Below are positions 6,924 through 16,036 of a stretch of 64,000 nucleotides of DNA, piece after piece (positions within the stretch are counted from its first letter, which is position 1; each line of letters opens with the position of its first letter). Under the pieces are notes generated by a model. The model was not told where the DNA came from. It ran no database searches and was given only the letters and a program-made list of their open reading frames with translations. This DNA comes from Demequina capsici (lineage in GTDB: Bacteria > Actinomycetota > Actinomycetes > Actinomycetales > Demequinaceae), in contig NZ_CP134880.1 of NCBI RefSeq assembly GCF_032102965.1, forward strand, positions 248,001 through 312,000, in the 5' to 3' direction. A program made the translations under genes and the position numbers.

Positions 6924-8395
6924 GGCGCGGCGGCGACGGACGGCTCAACCATGACCTGATGCCCGACGAGAAGGGCCCTCAGGACGCGTGCGGCGTGTTC
7001 GGCGTGTACGCGCCGCATGAGGAGGTCGCGAAGCTGTCCTACTTCGGGCTGTACGCGCTCCAGCACCGTGGTCAGGAGTCCGCAGGCATCGCCACGTCGG
7101 ATGGCGAGAAGATCCTGGTGTTCAAGGACATGGGCCTGGTCTCCCAGGTGTTCGACGAGGCGGCGCTTGAGGCGCTGACCGGTCACATCGCGGTGGGCCA
7201 CGCACGCTACTCGACGACCGGAGCCTCCGTGTGGGCCAACGCGCAGCCCACGCTGGGACCCACCGCGAACGGCACCGTCGCGCTCGGCCACAACGGCAAC
7301 CTGACGAACACCCAGGAGCTCATCGACCTCCTCGTCGAGCGAGAGGGCTATCCCAAGCGGCTGGACCTCAAGGGCGGCAAGTGCACCGACACGGCCATCG
7401 TGACCGCGCTGCTCGGTGGCGAGGGCTCGTCGCTCGCCGAGGTCGCGCTCGAGCTCCTGCCGCATCTGCAGGGCGCCTACTCGTTCGTGTTCATGGACGA
7501 GACGACGCTGTACGCCGCCCGCGACCCGCAGGGCGTGCGCCCGCTGGTGCTGGGCGAGCTGCCCAGCGGCGGCTGGGTGGTCGCGTCGGAGACCGCCGCG
7601 CTCGACATCGTCGGCGCGGTGCTCGTCCGCGAGGTCGAGCCTGGCGAGTTCCTCACGATCGACGGCTCCGGCGTGCACTCGCAGCGCTTCGCCGAGCCTG
7701 AGCCCAAGGGCTGCGTCTTCGAGTACGTGTACCTGGCGCGCCCCGACACCTCGATCGCCGGCCGCTCCGTGCAGGCCGCGCGGCTGGAGATGGGACGCCA
7801 GCTGGCTCGCGAGCACCCCGTCGAGGCGGATCTGGTGATCCCCACGCCCGAGTCCGGCACCCCGGCCGCCGTGGGCTACGCCCAGCAGTCGGGCATCCCC
7901 TTCGGCCAGGGCCTCGTGAAGAACTCGTACGTGGGCCGCACCTTCATCCAGCCGTCGCAGACGCTCCGCCAGCTGGGCATCCGGCTGAAGCTCAACCCTC
8001 TGCGCGAGGTCATCGAGGGCAAGCGCCTCGTGGTGGTCGACGACTCGATCGTGCGCGGCAACACGCAGCGCGCCATCGTGCAGATGCTGCGCGACGCGGG
8101 TGCCGCCGAGGTTCACGTGCGCATCTCGTCGCCGCCGGTGCAGTGGCCCTGCTTCTACGGAATCGACTTCCCCACCCGCACCGAGCTGGCCGCCGTCGGC
8201 CACACGGTCGACGAGGTGTGCGCCCAGCTCGGTGCCGACTCGTTGGGTCACATCTCGCTCGAGGGCATGGTGCAGGCGACCCAGCAGGCCGAGTCGCGAC
8301 TGTGCACCGCCTGCTTCACCGGCGAGTACCCGATCGCACCGCCCGTCGATGCCCGTCATCTGCTGCTCCAGCAGCGCGAGGAGGTCGCCGGATGA
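6920..8395 (+). CDS. purF: Amidophosphoribosyltransferase
   Basis: First committed step of purine synthesis: PRPP plus glutamine gives 5-phosphoribosylamine. The 491-residue protein carries the glutaminase nucleophile Cys24 in DACGVFGVY, after a propeptide-like leader. The N-terminal Ntn domain includes HRGQESAGIA, HARYSTTG and GHNGNL. The PRPP-binding motif is VVVDDSIVRGNT (about residues 370-381). Cysteines in KGCVFEY, PCFYGID and RLCTACFTG match the 4Fe-4S ligands of the Bacillus-type enzyme. The start overlaps the upstream membrane-protein gene and the stop overlaps purM, both by ATGA. Confidence 0.97.
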   Translation: MRRGGDGRLNHDLMPDEKGPQDACGVFGVYAPHEEVAKLSYFGLYALQHRGQESAGIATSDGEKILVFKDMGLVSQVFDEAALEALTGHIAVGHARYSTTGASVWANAQPTLGPTANGTVALGHNGNLTNTQELIDLLVEREGYPKRLDLKGGKCTDTAIVTALLGGEGSSLAEVALELLPHLQGAYSFVFMDETTLYAARDPQGVRPLVLGELPSGGWVVASETAALDIVGAVLVREVEPGEFLTIDGSGVHSQRFAEPEPKGCVFEYVYLARPDTSIAGRSVQAARLEMGRQLAREHPVEADLVIPTPESGTPAAVGYAQQSGIPFGQGLVKNSYVGRTFIQPSQTLRQLGIRLKLNPLREVIEGKRLVVVDDSIVRGNTQRAIVQMLRDAGAAEVHVRISSPPVQWPCFYGIDFPTRTELAAVGHTVDEVCAQLGADSLGHISLEGMVQATQQAESRLCTACFTGEYPIAPPVDARHLLLQQREEVAG

Positions 8396-9498
8396 GCGAG
8401 CCGATCACGTACGCGGGCGCCGGTGTCGACACCGAGGCCGGCGACAAGGCGGTCGAGCTGATGAAGTCGGCCGTCGCACGCACCCACGGACCCGAGGTGC
8501 TGGGCGGCATCGGCGCGTTCGCCGGCCTGTTCGATGCCTCCGCGCTCAAGGCCTACAGGCGCCCTCTGCTCGCCTCGTCCACCGATGGCGTCGGCACGAA
8601 GATCGTCATCGCCCGGCAGCTGGGCGTGCACGACACGATCGGCAAGGACCTCGTGGCGATGGTCGTGGATGACATCGTCGTCTGCGGCGCCAAGCCGCTC
8701 GTCATGACCGACTACATCGCGTGCGGCAAGGTGGTGCCCGAGCGCATCGCAGACATCGTGCGCGGCATCGCGGAGGGCTGTGAGATCGCAGGCACCGCGC
8801 TCGTCGGTGGCGAGACCGCCGAGCATCCCGGCGTCATGGAGCCCGACGACTACGACGTGGCCGGCGCTGCGATCGGAGTCGTCGAGGCCGACGCGCTGCT
8901 GGGCCCGGACCGGGTCGCGGCGGGCGACGTCGTGGTGGCCATGGCGTCGTCCGGGCTGCACAGCAACGGCTACTCGCTCGTGCGCCGGGTCGCCGAGCAC
9001 GCCGGCTGGTCGCTCGACAACCACGTGGACGACCTGGGGCGCACGGTGGGCCAGGAGCTGCTGGAGCCCACGCGGATCTACGCCTCGCTGTGCGTGGACC
9101 TCGCCGCACGCTTCGGCGGCCTGCATGCGCTGTCGCACGTCACCGGCGGTGGGCTCGCGGCGAACGTCGCGCGCATCATCCCTGCCGGGCTGGCGGCCTC
9201 GGTGGCCCGCGACTCCTGGACCCTGCCGCCTGTGTTCGCGCTCGTGCAGAAGGCGGGCGCCGTGCCGTGGCACGACCTCGAGTCGACTCTGAACATGGGC
9301 GTCGGCATGGTCGCGATCGTCGCCGCCGAGGATGCGGACGCGCTGATCGCGGCCTCAGCCGCGGGCGGCGTGCCGGCGTGGGTGCTCGGCGAGATCGCGA
9401 TCGATGACGGCAGGATCGCCTCTCCGGACACCGTCCGGGGCGCCAAGGGCGTCACCGGCGGCGCGGTGAACCTGGGCGGCGCCTACCGGTTGGGCTGA
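8392..9498 (+). CDS. purM: Phosphoribosylformylglycinamidine cyclo-ligase (AIR synthetase)
   Basis: ATP-dependent ring closure of FGAM to AIR in purine synthesis. The 368-residue protein has family motifs STDGVGTKI (about residues 63-71), DIVVCGAKPLVMTDYIACG, VGGETAEHPGVM, the SSGLHSNGYSLVR loop and HVTGGGLAANVARI. The ATG at 8392 lies inside the purF stop (ATGA), so the two are translationally coupled. A hairpin terminator follows directly. Confidence 0.97.
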   Translation: MSEPITYAGAGVDTEAGDKAVELMKSAVARTHGPEVLGGIGAFAGLFDASALKAYRRPLLASSTDGVGTKIVIARQLGVHDTIGKDLVAMVVDDIVVCGAKPLVMTDYIACGKVVPERIADIVRGIAEGCEIAGTALVGGETAEHPGVMEPDDYDVAGAAIGVVEADALLGPDRVAAGDVVVAMASSGLHSNGYSLVRRVAEHAGWSLDNHVDDLGRTVGQELLEPTRIYASLCVDLAARFGGLHALSHVTGGGLAANVARIIPAGLAASVARDSWTLPPVFALVQKAGAVPWHDLESTLNMGVGMVAIVAAEDADALIAASAAGGVPAWVLGEIAIDDGRIASPDTVRGAKGVTGGAVNLGGAYRLG

Positions 9499-9516
9499 GA
9501 TCGGCGGACAGCACAA

Positions 9517-9539
9517 GGACCCGGGCGCTGCCCGGGTCC
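9517..9539 (+). terminator. Terminator of the purF-purM operon
   Basis: Perfect 10-bp stem GGACCCGGGC / GCCCGGGTCC with loop GCT, 18 bases after the purM stop and ahead of the convergent DUF3073 gene. It lacks a U-run, as is usual in this GC range, and could serve both strands. Confidence 0.85.
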
Positions 9540-9555
9540 ATGCTGCAGGTGAAGG

Positions 9556-9732
9556 TCAGTCCTCGTCGTCAGACCAGCGGTCCCGGTACTCATCGGAGTC
9601 GTCCGTGGCAGGCTGCTGGCGGCTGCCTGCCATGAGCTCCCGCTCCAGGTCCCTCAGATCTGAGGTGTGGTTCGTGTACTTCAGCTGACGCGCGATCTTC
9701 GCGTCCTTAGCCTTCTGACGGCCGCGCCCCAT
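9556..9732 (-). CDS. DUF3073 small basic protein
   Basis: A 58-residue protein beginning MGRGRQKAKDAKIARQLKY, the conserved start of the actinobacterial DUF3073 family, with an acidic C-terminus (DDSDEYRDRWSDDED). The ATG at 9732 follows GGAAGGGG and gives family length; an in-frame start at 9798 adds an unconserved Arg/Gly extension and is rejected. Function unknown. Its place between purM and bldC is a common actinobacterial arrangement. Confidence 0.88.
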   Translation of the reverse strand: MGRGRQKAKDAKIARQLKYTNHTSDLRDLERELMAGSRQQPATDDSDEYRDRWSDDED

Positions 9733-10054
9733 GTCGCCGCCCCTTCCACCGTCTCGGGCGCGCCTCTTCGGCGGGCCCTGCGTGTCGAGTTCTCCCATAC
9801 TTTACAACGCGCTGTCACCCCGCCGCGACTATCCCAGGCAGCGGACCCGTCGGCGCGCCTGCCGAGGAGCCTCGTGCGCGTCGTGCACGCCCTGGCGGAA
9901 GCTCCGAGAAGCGCTGCCGGGGGTGCGTCCGGTAAGTCCCTCTGAGGCATATCCGACCAATTTTCACGTTTCGCGTCATGATGGACATGTCAGGCCCTCT
10001 CACAGTGTGCAACCCCACCTCCAGGGGGTCCGACGATGACTGAGGGATAGGGAA
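9733..10054. other. Divergent intergenic region between DUF3073 and bldC
   Basis: 322 bp without a credible gene; open frames here have no family resemblance and lack ribosome-binding sites. It should hold the back-to-back promoters of the DUF3073 gene and bldC. An AT-richer patch (CCAATTTTCACGTTTCG, about 9956-9972) lies where the bldC promoter would be expected. No convincing paired -35/-10 could be assigned. Confidence 0.5.
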
Positions 10055-10255
10055 ATGATGGCTGACACGATTCACGAGCCGGAGAAGCTGCTGACGCCTA
10101 GCGAGGTGGCAGCGATCTTCCGGGTCGACCCCAAGACTGTGACCCGCTGGGCGAAGGTGGGCAAGCTCTCCTCGATCCGCACGCTGGGCGGTCACCGCCG
10201 CTTCCGTGAGGCTGAGGTGCAGGCGCTGCTGACGCAGGCTCGCGAGCAGGGCTAG
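10055..10255 (+). CDS. bldC: BldC, MerR-like DNA-binding developmental regulator
   Basis: A 66-residue winged-helix protein made of a single MerR-type DNA-binding domain without effector domain. The core LLTPSEVAAIFRVDPKTVTRWAKVGKLSSIRTLGGHRRFREAEVQALL matches Streptomyces BldC almost along its whole length, with the helix-turn-helix at about residues 13-32 and the GGHRR wing. BldC binds direct repeats cooperatively and controls developmental timing in Streptomyces; in non-sporulating actinobacteria its role is less clear. Tandem ATGs occur at 10055 and 10058. The second is better spaced from AGGGATAGGG and may be the real start. Confidence 0.95.
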   Translation: MMADTIHEPEKLLTPSEVAAIFRVDPKTVTRWAKVGKLSSIRTLGGHRRFREAEVQALLTQAREQG

Positions 10256-10391
10256 CCGATCCCGGCGGGGTGCCGGCGCGATCACGCACCGGCACCTGCT
10301 GCTGTCCGCGGAGCCCGGACCATGCCCGGTCGAGCCATCAGGAACCACATGGCGATGACTGGCACGGGCTCGGCGATCTAGCCTTCTGTCC

Positions 10392-10988
10392 ATGACAGAG
10401 TCCCCGCTGCATGGAGCGACCGTCGACACCCCCTGGGGTGCGCTGCGGATGCTCGCGACCCCTGAGGACGGTGTGGTGCGGGCAGCCGGCCTCGACGAGG
10501 ACGACCGCGACCTGGTGCGCAGGCTCCCGCCGGTGCATGCCGGCAGGCCGATCGTCGACGCGCCGCTCGCCGACGCCGTCGGCGCGGTCGTGGCGTGGCT
10601 CGAGGGCGATGCGGATGCTCTGCTCAGCGTGGCCGTCGAGCAGCCTGGCGGGGAGTTCTTCCAAGACGTGTGGCGCACCTTGCGCACCGTCCCCGCAGGC
10701 GAGCCGGTGTCGTATCAGGAGCTGGCTGCGGCGGCGGGCCGTCCCCGGGCGATGCGCGCGGTGGGAACCGCATGCGCGCGTAATGCTGTCGCGATCCTGG
10801 TGCCCTGCCACCGGGTGATCCGTGCAGGCGGCAGGCTCGGCTCGTACGGCTTCGGCGGCGTGGGGATCAAGGCCGCCATGCTGGCTCACGAGGCCGGCGT
10901 GCCGGTGGGGCGTCTGCCCCTCATCGAGGCGTCCGCGCGGGAGGACGACCTCGCACCCACCCTCGGCACCGTCACGGATCTCACGTGA
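10392..10988 (+). CDS. ogt: Methylated-DNA-[protein]-cysteine S-methyltransferase
   Basis: Suicide repair protein that moves the alkyl group of O6-alkylguanine to its own cysteine. The 198-residue protein has the N-terminal domain (about 1-95) and the C-terminal DNA-binding domain with the active site VPCHRV (Cys139), preceded by the recognition helix region RAMRAVGTACARN and followed by SYGFGGVGIKAAMLAHE. It shares a GTGA overlap with the downstream EamA transporter gene, so the two are co-translated although functionally unrelated. Confidence 0.93.
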   Translation: MTESPLHGATVDTPWGALRMLATPEDGVVRAAGLDEDDRDLVRRLPPVHAGRPIVDAPLADAVGAVVAWLEGDADALLSVAVEQPGGEFFQDVWRTLRTVPAGEPVSYQELAAAAGRPRAMRAVGTACARNAVAILVPCHRVIRAGGRLGSYGFGGVGIKAAMLAHEAGVPVGRLPLIEASAREDDLAPTLGTVTDLT

Positions 10989-11911
10989 CCGCCGCACACC
11001 CACGCGCGTGGGTGCCTCTCGTCGCGTTGATCGCGCTCGGCTGGGGTTCGTCGTTCCTGTTCATCGAGCTGGCGCTCGAGTCCTTCGCGCCCAGCCAGGT
11101 GGGCTTCGGTCGCCTGGCCGTGGGCGGCGTGATCCTGTGGGCGCTCGTGGGGTTCCAGCGGCGCCGACCTCGCTTGAGCCTCAGGGACGTGGGGGCGGTG
11201 GCGATCGTCGGCGTGTTCATGTCGGGCATCCCGTTGATCCTGATCCCGATGGCGCAGCAGCACCTGACGTCCATCCTGGCGAGCCTGCTGAACGCGACCA
11301 CGCCGCTGTGGACCGCCTTCTTCGTGGCCCTGCTGATCCCGGCGGAGCGGATCACCCGGCCGCAGCTGGTGGGCCTGCTGATCGGCGTGGCAGGCATCGC
11401 CGTGCTGGTGGGGGCCTGGAACGTCGCGGACTTCTCCCTGGCAGGCGTGGCGCTGATGCTGGCCGCCACGGCCTGCTACGGCATCGGCAGCACGCTGTCG
11501 CGACGCGTGATGGCGCGCGTGGACGAGTCGCACACGGTGCTGTCCGCCACGCAGATCGGCCTCAGCGCCGTGATGCTCGCGCCGTTCGCGCTCGCTGCGG
11601 GCGCTCCGGAGCGGGGCGCCTTCAGCCTGAGCCAGCCCGCGCTGTGGGGGATCCTCGGCCTGGGCGTGCTGGGCACGTCGTACGCATACGTGCTGTTCTG
11701 GCGGGTGGTGAAGCTGGCCGGAGCCACCGTGGCGTCGTCCACCACGTACCTGGTGCCGGTGGTGGCCACCGTGCTGGGCGTCGTGGTGCTGGGGGAGACG
11801 CTGTCGTGGAACGAGGTGGCCGGGGCGGGCATCGTCCTGGTGGGCGTCTGGCTTGCGAGCAGGAGGCCCCGCCTCGCGACGCCGGCGGCTGAGGCGGTCG
11901 CTCAGGACTGA
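10985..11911 (+). CDS. EamA/DMT-family transporter
   Basis: A 308-residue inner-membrane protein with about ten helices in two EamA halves. The first half carries WGSSFLFIELALESFAPSQVGFGRL; the second starts near LMLAATACYGIGSTLSRRV and includes GTSYAYVLFWRVVKLAGATVASSTTYLVPVVA, the usual DMT signature. Likely exports a small metabolite such as an amino acid; the substrate cannot be read from the sequence. The GTG start sits in the ogt stop (GTGA). It converges with the holin-like gene. Confidence 0.9.
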   Translation: MTAAHPRAWVPLVALIALGWGSSFLFIELALESFAPSQVGFGRLAVGGVILWALVGFQRRRPRLSLRDVGAVAIVGVFMSGIPLILIPMAQQHLTSILASLLNATTPLWTAFFVALLIPAERITRPQLVGLLIGVAGIAVLVGAWNVADFSLAGVALMLAATACYGIGSTLSRRVMARVDESHTVLSATQIGLSAVMLAPFALAAGAPERGAFSLSQPALWGILGLGVLGTSYAYVLFWRVVKLAGATVASSTTYLVPVVATVLGVVVLGETLSWNEVAGAGIVLVGVWLASRRPRLATPAAEAVAQD

Positions 11912-11939
11912 GCCGTGTCCTGTGCGGCGCGGGGGAGGG

Positions 11940-12317
11940 TCACTCCCAGTTGAACATCTTCTTCACGTTCTCCACCGACTCGGTGGGCGTGAGGTCCTTG
12001 TTCTTCTTGATCTTCGACACGCCGACGCCTGCCAGGATCGCCATGATCAGCAGCACGACGACGCCGAGCGCCAGGGCGGACAGCCACACGGGCCACACGA
12101 CGGAGAGACCGGCGACGGCGGCGGTGAGCAGCAGCGGCACCGCGAAGAAGCCGAGCATCGCGGCCGTGGCGACGAGCGCGCTGCCGATGCCGATCTGCTT
12201 CAGCTTGCCTTCGACCTCCGCCTTGGCGCGGTCGAACTCGATCTTCAGCATCGCCTGGTAGCGGCCGACGACACCCGACAGCAGTGCGGTGGCGGCGGAC
12301 TTGGCGAAAGACGACAT
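11940..12317 (-). CDS. Phage-holin-family (superfamily III) membrane protein
   Basis: A 125-residue protein with an amphipathic, Lys/Glu-rich N-terminal helix (YQAMLKIEFDRAKAEVEGKLKQ), two central membrane helices (about residues 47-69 and 78-100), and a charged C-terminus KIKKNKDLTPTESVENVKKMF. This layout is that of the actinobacterial Holin-X/DUF1469 family, common chromosomal genes that are rarely phage genes. No lysin or phage gene is nearby. Function unknown; possibly an envelope factor. Confidence 0.78.
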   Translation of the reverse strand: MSSFAKSAATALLSGVVGRYQAMLKIEFDRAKAEVEGKLKQIGIGSALVATAAMLGFFAVPLLLTAAVAGLSVVWPVWLSALALGVVVLLIMAILAGVGVSKIKKNKDLTPTESVENVKKMFNWE

Positions 12318-12580
12318 CGGTGGCTCCCCTGTTTCGGATAGTCCTAGTACATCGTCTATCGGCGTCAGGTCGCAAACGCGTGAGGCCGACGGCGGCGTCC
12401 GGCCCGCGGACGAGCGTCGCAGATCGCCTCGTCCCGGTCCACCGGACCTCGAGGTGGCACCGTTCCGTGACGGCCTCTGGCGGGCCCTCGCGGCGGCCTG
12501 CGACCATGGTGCGCAGTGCGAGGAGGCCGGGACGGCCGCGCGCGTCGCTCCCAGGCATCGCCGATCGACTGGAGTGAGCC

Positions 12581-13741
12581 ATGCCGAGAGTCGCCCTGTC
12601 CGCAGATGCCGTGCAGCCGTCGGGGATCCGTCGTGTCATGGAGGCCGCGTGGGCCACGGGCAAGCCGTTCGTAGGGATGCACGTGGGGGAGCCGAGCTTC
12701 CGGCCAGCGGCGCATGTGCTGGAGGCGGCCGGCGAGGCATATGCGCGTGGGCTGACGCAGTACTCGGCGAACGCCGGCATCCCTGAGCTGCGTGCAGCGC
12801 TGGTGGACAAGGTGGCGCGGGTCAACGGCATCGAGGCTGGAGCGGACCAGGTCGTGGTGACGGCCGGGGGCGCGGAGGCGCTGCTGCTGGCGTACGCGAC
12901 CATCCTGGACGCGGGCGATGAGGTGCTGATCCCGGACCCGGGCTGGCCCAACTATGCGATGGCGATGACGATGCTCGACTGCGTCGCCGTGCCGTACCGT
13001 CTGGCGCCTGAGCATGCGTTCGTGCCCCAGGTGGAGGCGCTCGAGGCGCTGGTCACCGAGCGCACGCGCGCGATCCTGGTCAACAGTCCGTCGAACCCTC
13101 TGGGCACCGTGCTCGACGCGCAGACCCTCGAGGCGTTGGTGCGGTTCGCGGAGCGGCATGACATCTGGCTGATCTCCGACGAGTGCTACGACGAGCTCAC
13201 CTACGGGGTGCCGCACGTCTCGCCTGCCGTCTTCGACACGGCCGGGGTGGTGATCTCCGTCTTCTCGTTCTCCAAGACATATGCCATGACGGGGGTGCGC
13301 GTGGGCTATCTGGTGGGGCCGCGCGCGCTCGCGGCGGCGGCGGGCAAGCTCCAGGAGCCCGTGGTGTCGTGCGTGAACACGCCCGCCCAGCATGCGGCCG
13401 TCGCCGCGCTCACGGGGCCCCAGGACCACGTGGAGCAGATGCGGGCGGCGTACGAGCGGCGTCGGGATCTCGCCATGGACGCGCTGGACCGCCTGGGCAT
13501 CCCTTACGTGCGCCCTGAGGGTGCCTTCTATCTCTGGGTCGATGTGCGCGCCTTGTGCGGGGACACGCCCGTGGACGAATGGGCGCTTCGCCTGCTCGGT
13601 GAGCAGGCCGTCGCGGTGGGTCCGGGGCAGACGTTCGGGGCCTCGGGCGAGGGCTGGGTGCGCCTGTCGCTCGCGGCCGATGAGGCGGATGTGCTGGCTG
13701 GGATCGCGGGCATCGGCCGCATGCGAGGCGCCGGTCGCTGA
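12581..13741 (+). CDS. Pyridoxal-phosphate aminotransferase, class I/II
   Basis: A 386-residue fold-type I aminotransferase. The PLP-binding Lys lies in SFSKTYAMTGVRVGY (about residue 230). Other landmarks are GEPSF near the N-terminus, YSANAGIPELRAAL, the SPSNPLGT loop, and SDECYDELTYG with the Asp that contacts the pyridine nitrogen. The substrate-carboxylate Arg lies near the C-terminus in GWVRLSLAA. Overall resemblance is to aspartate/aromatic aminotransferases. No pathway neighbour defines the substrate. Confidence 0.88.
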   Translation: MPRVALSADAVQPSGIRRVMEAAWATGKPFVGMHVGEPSFRPAAHVLEAAGEAYARGLTQYSANAGIPELRAALVDKVARVNGIEAGADQVVVTAGGAEALLLAYATILDAGDEVLIPDPGWPNYAMAMTMLDCVAVPYRLAPEHAFVPQVEALEALVTERTRAILVNSPSNPLGTVLDAQTLEALVRFAERHDIWLISDECYDELTYGVPHVSPAVFDTAGVVISVFSFSKTYAMTGVRVGYLVGPRALAAAAGKLQEPVVSCVNTPAQHAAVAALTGPQDHVEQMRAAYERRRDLAMDALDRLGIPYVRPEGAFYLWVDVRALCGDTPVDEWALRLLGEQAVAVGPGQTFGASGEGWVRLSLAADEADVLAGIAGIGRMRGAGR

Positions 13742-13752
13742 CCGTCTCGTGT

Positions 13753-13799
13753 CAGTGCATGAATGCCGGATCTCGGCCGGATCTGACTGTCATGCACTG
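13753..13799. repeat. 47-bp palindromic element after the aminotransferase gene
   Basis: Perfect 10-bp inverted repeat CAGTGCATGA / TCATGCACTG separated by 27 bases that contain CCGGATC twice in direct orientation. Starts 12 bases after the stop codon. Could be a terminator; the long loop makes a small palindromic insertion equally possible. Confidence 0.55.
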
Positions 13800-13891
13800 C
13801 CAGGACGCGTCGCCCGCCGTAACCTCCCCGCAAACAGCGCGGTCTACGGTGAGTGCTCTCACCCGCACTGGGACCAAGGAGCGCTGGGATC

Positions 13892-15889
13892 GTGACGAGC
13901 TTCGACATCGTGGAGATGGGCCTCGAGCAGATGCGCGCGGCGCTCGAGTCGGGTCAGGTCACCAGCGTCGACCTGGTGTGCGCGTATCTCAACCGCATCG
14001 CCTATTACGACCGCACCGGACCGTGCCTGCATGCGATGGCGGTGCTGAATCCTCACGTGCTCACCGATGCGGCCGAGTCGGACGCGCGCCGCGCCCGCGG
14101 TGAGGCGGGGGTGCTCGAGGGCATCCCGTTCACCATCAAGGACAGCTACAAGGCGAAGGGCCTGACGGTCGCGTCGGGCAGCCCGGCGCTGAAGGACCTG
14201 GTGGCGACGGAGGATGCGGCGAGCGTCGCCCTGCTCAGGCAGGCCGGCGCGGTGCTGATCGGCAAGACGAACATGCCGCCCATGGCCGCAGGCGGCATCC
14301 AGCCGGGCGTCTACGGCTATGCGCGCAGCCCCTACAACCCTGACTACATCACGGCGGCGTACGGTTCCGGCTCCTCGAACGGGTCGGGCACGTCGACGGC
14401 GGCGAGCATGGCGGCCTTCGGCATGGCGGAGGAGACCGTGTCGTCGGGACGCTCGCCGGCGTCGAACAACGCGCTCGTGGCCTACACGCCGTCGCGCGGC
14501 CTGATCTCGATCCGTGGCAACTGGCCGCTGAGACCCACGTGCGACGTGGTGGTCCCTCATACGCGGACCGTGACGGACCTGATGATCCTGCTGGACGTGC
14601 TGATCGCCGATGACCCGGACACCTCCGGCGACTTCTGGCGCCAGCAGTCGGTGGTGCCGCTTCCCAGGCCCGAGGACGTTGTCACCAAGCCGATGCTCCG
14701 CGAGCGGCCCGCGCGGCTGGACGGCGTCCGCATCGGAGTGCCCAGGATCTTCATCGGTGAGGACGACGCGCCGCTCGAGCCTCCCGTCATCCGGCCGAGC
14801 GTGCGGAGACTGTGGGACCAGGCGGCCGACGATCTGCGTGCCCTGGGCGCCGAGGTGGTGGAGGTCGCGTTCCCGGCCTGGGAGAACTATGAGGAGGACC
14901 GGCCCGGGGCGCTGGGGCTCGCGGCCCGTGGGCTGGTCCCCGCGAACTGGCGGACGATGGAGGGCGGCCCGGTCACCGCGATGGTGCTGGACCAGTTCCT
15001 GCGCGTCAACGGCGATCCGGACCTCGCTACCTGGGCCGACGTGGACGGCGACTCGGTCTTCCCCGTGGAGGACGCGCTGTGGCCGGTCTGGATCACGCGG
15101 GCGCGCGGCGGCTTCGACTGGCAGCGGCTGGCGGAGATGGTGAAGGCCGGCGTCCCGTCCTCGTACGACGAGGTGCCAGGCTTCGACCAGCTGCTCACCG
15201 GCCTCGAGGAGGCCCGCAAGCAGGACTTCGAGCGGTGGATGGCGGACGAGGGCCTGGACCTGATCGTCTTCCCCGCCGCCGGTGACGTGGGCCGCGACGA
15301 TCTGTTCACGCGATCGGAGAGCCTGGCCGACGCCTCGCGCAACGGCGTCGTCTACTCCAACGGCAATCGCGTGATCCGCCACCTGGGCATCCCTACCGTG
15401 ACCGTGCCGATGGGCTTCATGAGCGACACCCAGATGCCTGTGGGGCTCACCTTCGCCGGGCCCGCGTACAGCGACGACGCGCTGATCGACCGCGCGTACG
15501 CCTATGAGCAGGCGACCAGGCGTCGGCTGCCCGCATTCCTCACGCCCAGCCTGCCGAGCGACGTGATCTCCGGCCGCGTCGGGGACGGGGCCGTCACCCC
15601 CGTCACGGCCGATGCGGGGTCGTGGCCGGGCGCCCGGTCGGGGGCCGCGCACGCGGTCGTCGTCGCGAAGGGCGAGGCGTTCTGGGAGGTCACGGTGACC
15701 GTCGACGGAGGCTCCGCCGCGACGCAGGTGTGGGCCGACGGGCACATCCTGAGCGCTGTGGAGGGGGAGGCGGGCACGTTCGCGGGCCGCGTCTCGCTCC
15801 GCCGCGAACGGCTCTTCGAGGAGATCCTCGTGCTCGTGAAGGTGAGCCGCGGCGCCGCTGCGTACAGCCTGACGCCGCTTCCCGCCTAG
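13892..15889 (+). CDS. Amidase-signature family hydrolase with C-terminal extension
   Basis: A 665-residue amidase. The catalytic Lys lies in FTIKDSYKAKG (about residue 83), and a Gly/Ser-rich loop reads GSGSSNGSGTSTAAS. The region that normally reads GTDTGGSIRxPA is EETVSSGRSPASNN followed by TPSRGLISIRG, so the family loop is kept in an unusual form. The C-terminal 110 residues after FLTPSLP are beyond the usual amidase length and look strand-rich. The GTG at 13892 follows AAGGAG; the open frame from 13853 lacks a ribosome-binding site. Substrate unknown. No amide-transport neighbour is present. Confidence 0.82.
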   Translation: MTSFDIVEMGLEQMRAALESGQVTSVDLVCAYLNRIAYYDRTGPCLHAMAVLNPHVLTDAAESDARRARGEAGVLEGIPFTIKDSYKAKGLTVASGSPALKDLVATEDAASVALLRQAGAVLIGKTNMPPMAAGGIQPGVYGYARSPYNPDYITAAYGSGSSNGSGTSTAASMAAFGMAEETVSSGRSPASNNALVAYTPSRGLISIRGNWPLRPTCDVVVPHTRTVTDLMILLDVLIADDPDTSGDFWRQQSVVPLPRPEDVVTKPMLRERPARLDGVRIGVPRIFIGEDDAPLEPPVIRPSVRRLWDQAADDLRALGAEVVEVAFPAWENYEEDRPGALGLAARGLVPANWRTMEGGPVTAMVLDQFLRVNGDPDLATWADVDGDSVFPVEDALWPVWITRARGGFDWQRLAEMVKAGVPSSYDEVPGFDQLLTGLEEARKQDFERWMADEGLDLIVFPAAGDVGRDDLFTRSESLADASRNGVVYSNGNRVIRHLGIPTVTVPMGFMSDTQMPVGLTFAGPAYSDDALIDRAYAYEQATRRRLPAFLTPSLPSDVISGRVGDGAVTPVTADAGSWPGARSGAAHAVVVAKGEAFWEVTVTVDGGSAATQVWADGHILSAVEGEAGTFAGRVSLRRERLFEEILVLVKVSRGAAAYSLTPLPA

Positions 15890-16036
15890 CTCCGGCGGGC
15901 ATCGCGCGAACCGGTCGGTGATGTTCGGTGGCTCTTGTGTGCGGCTGTTACCGGGGGATATGTTCGGTTCAGGACTGCGGGCCAGGCGTCAGGCATGGCG
16001 CACCAGGGGGGAAACCGCGGGCCCCAGGGGGAGGAC

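Noticed and set aside
9815..10687. Minus-strand 290-codon frame spanning bldC
   Set aside because: Crosses bldC and the ogt promoter and start, with no family features; a shadow.
11940..12317. Prophage remnant, because of the holin-family protein
   Set aside because: The protein belongs to a holin superfamily common as chromosomal single genes in actinobacteria; no lysin, tail, capsid or integrase gene is near.
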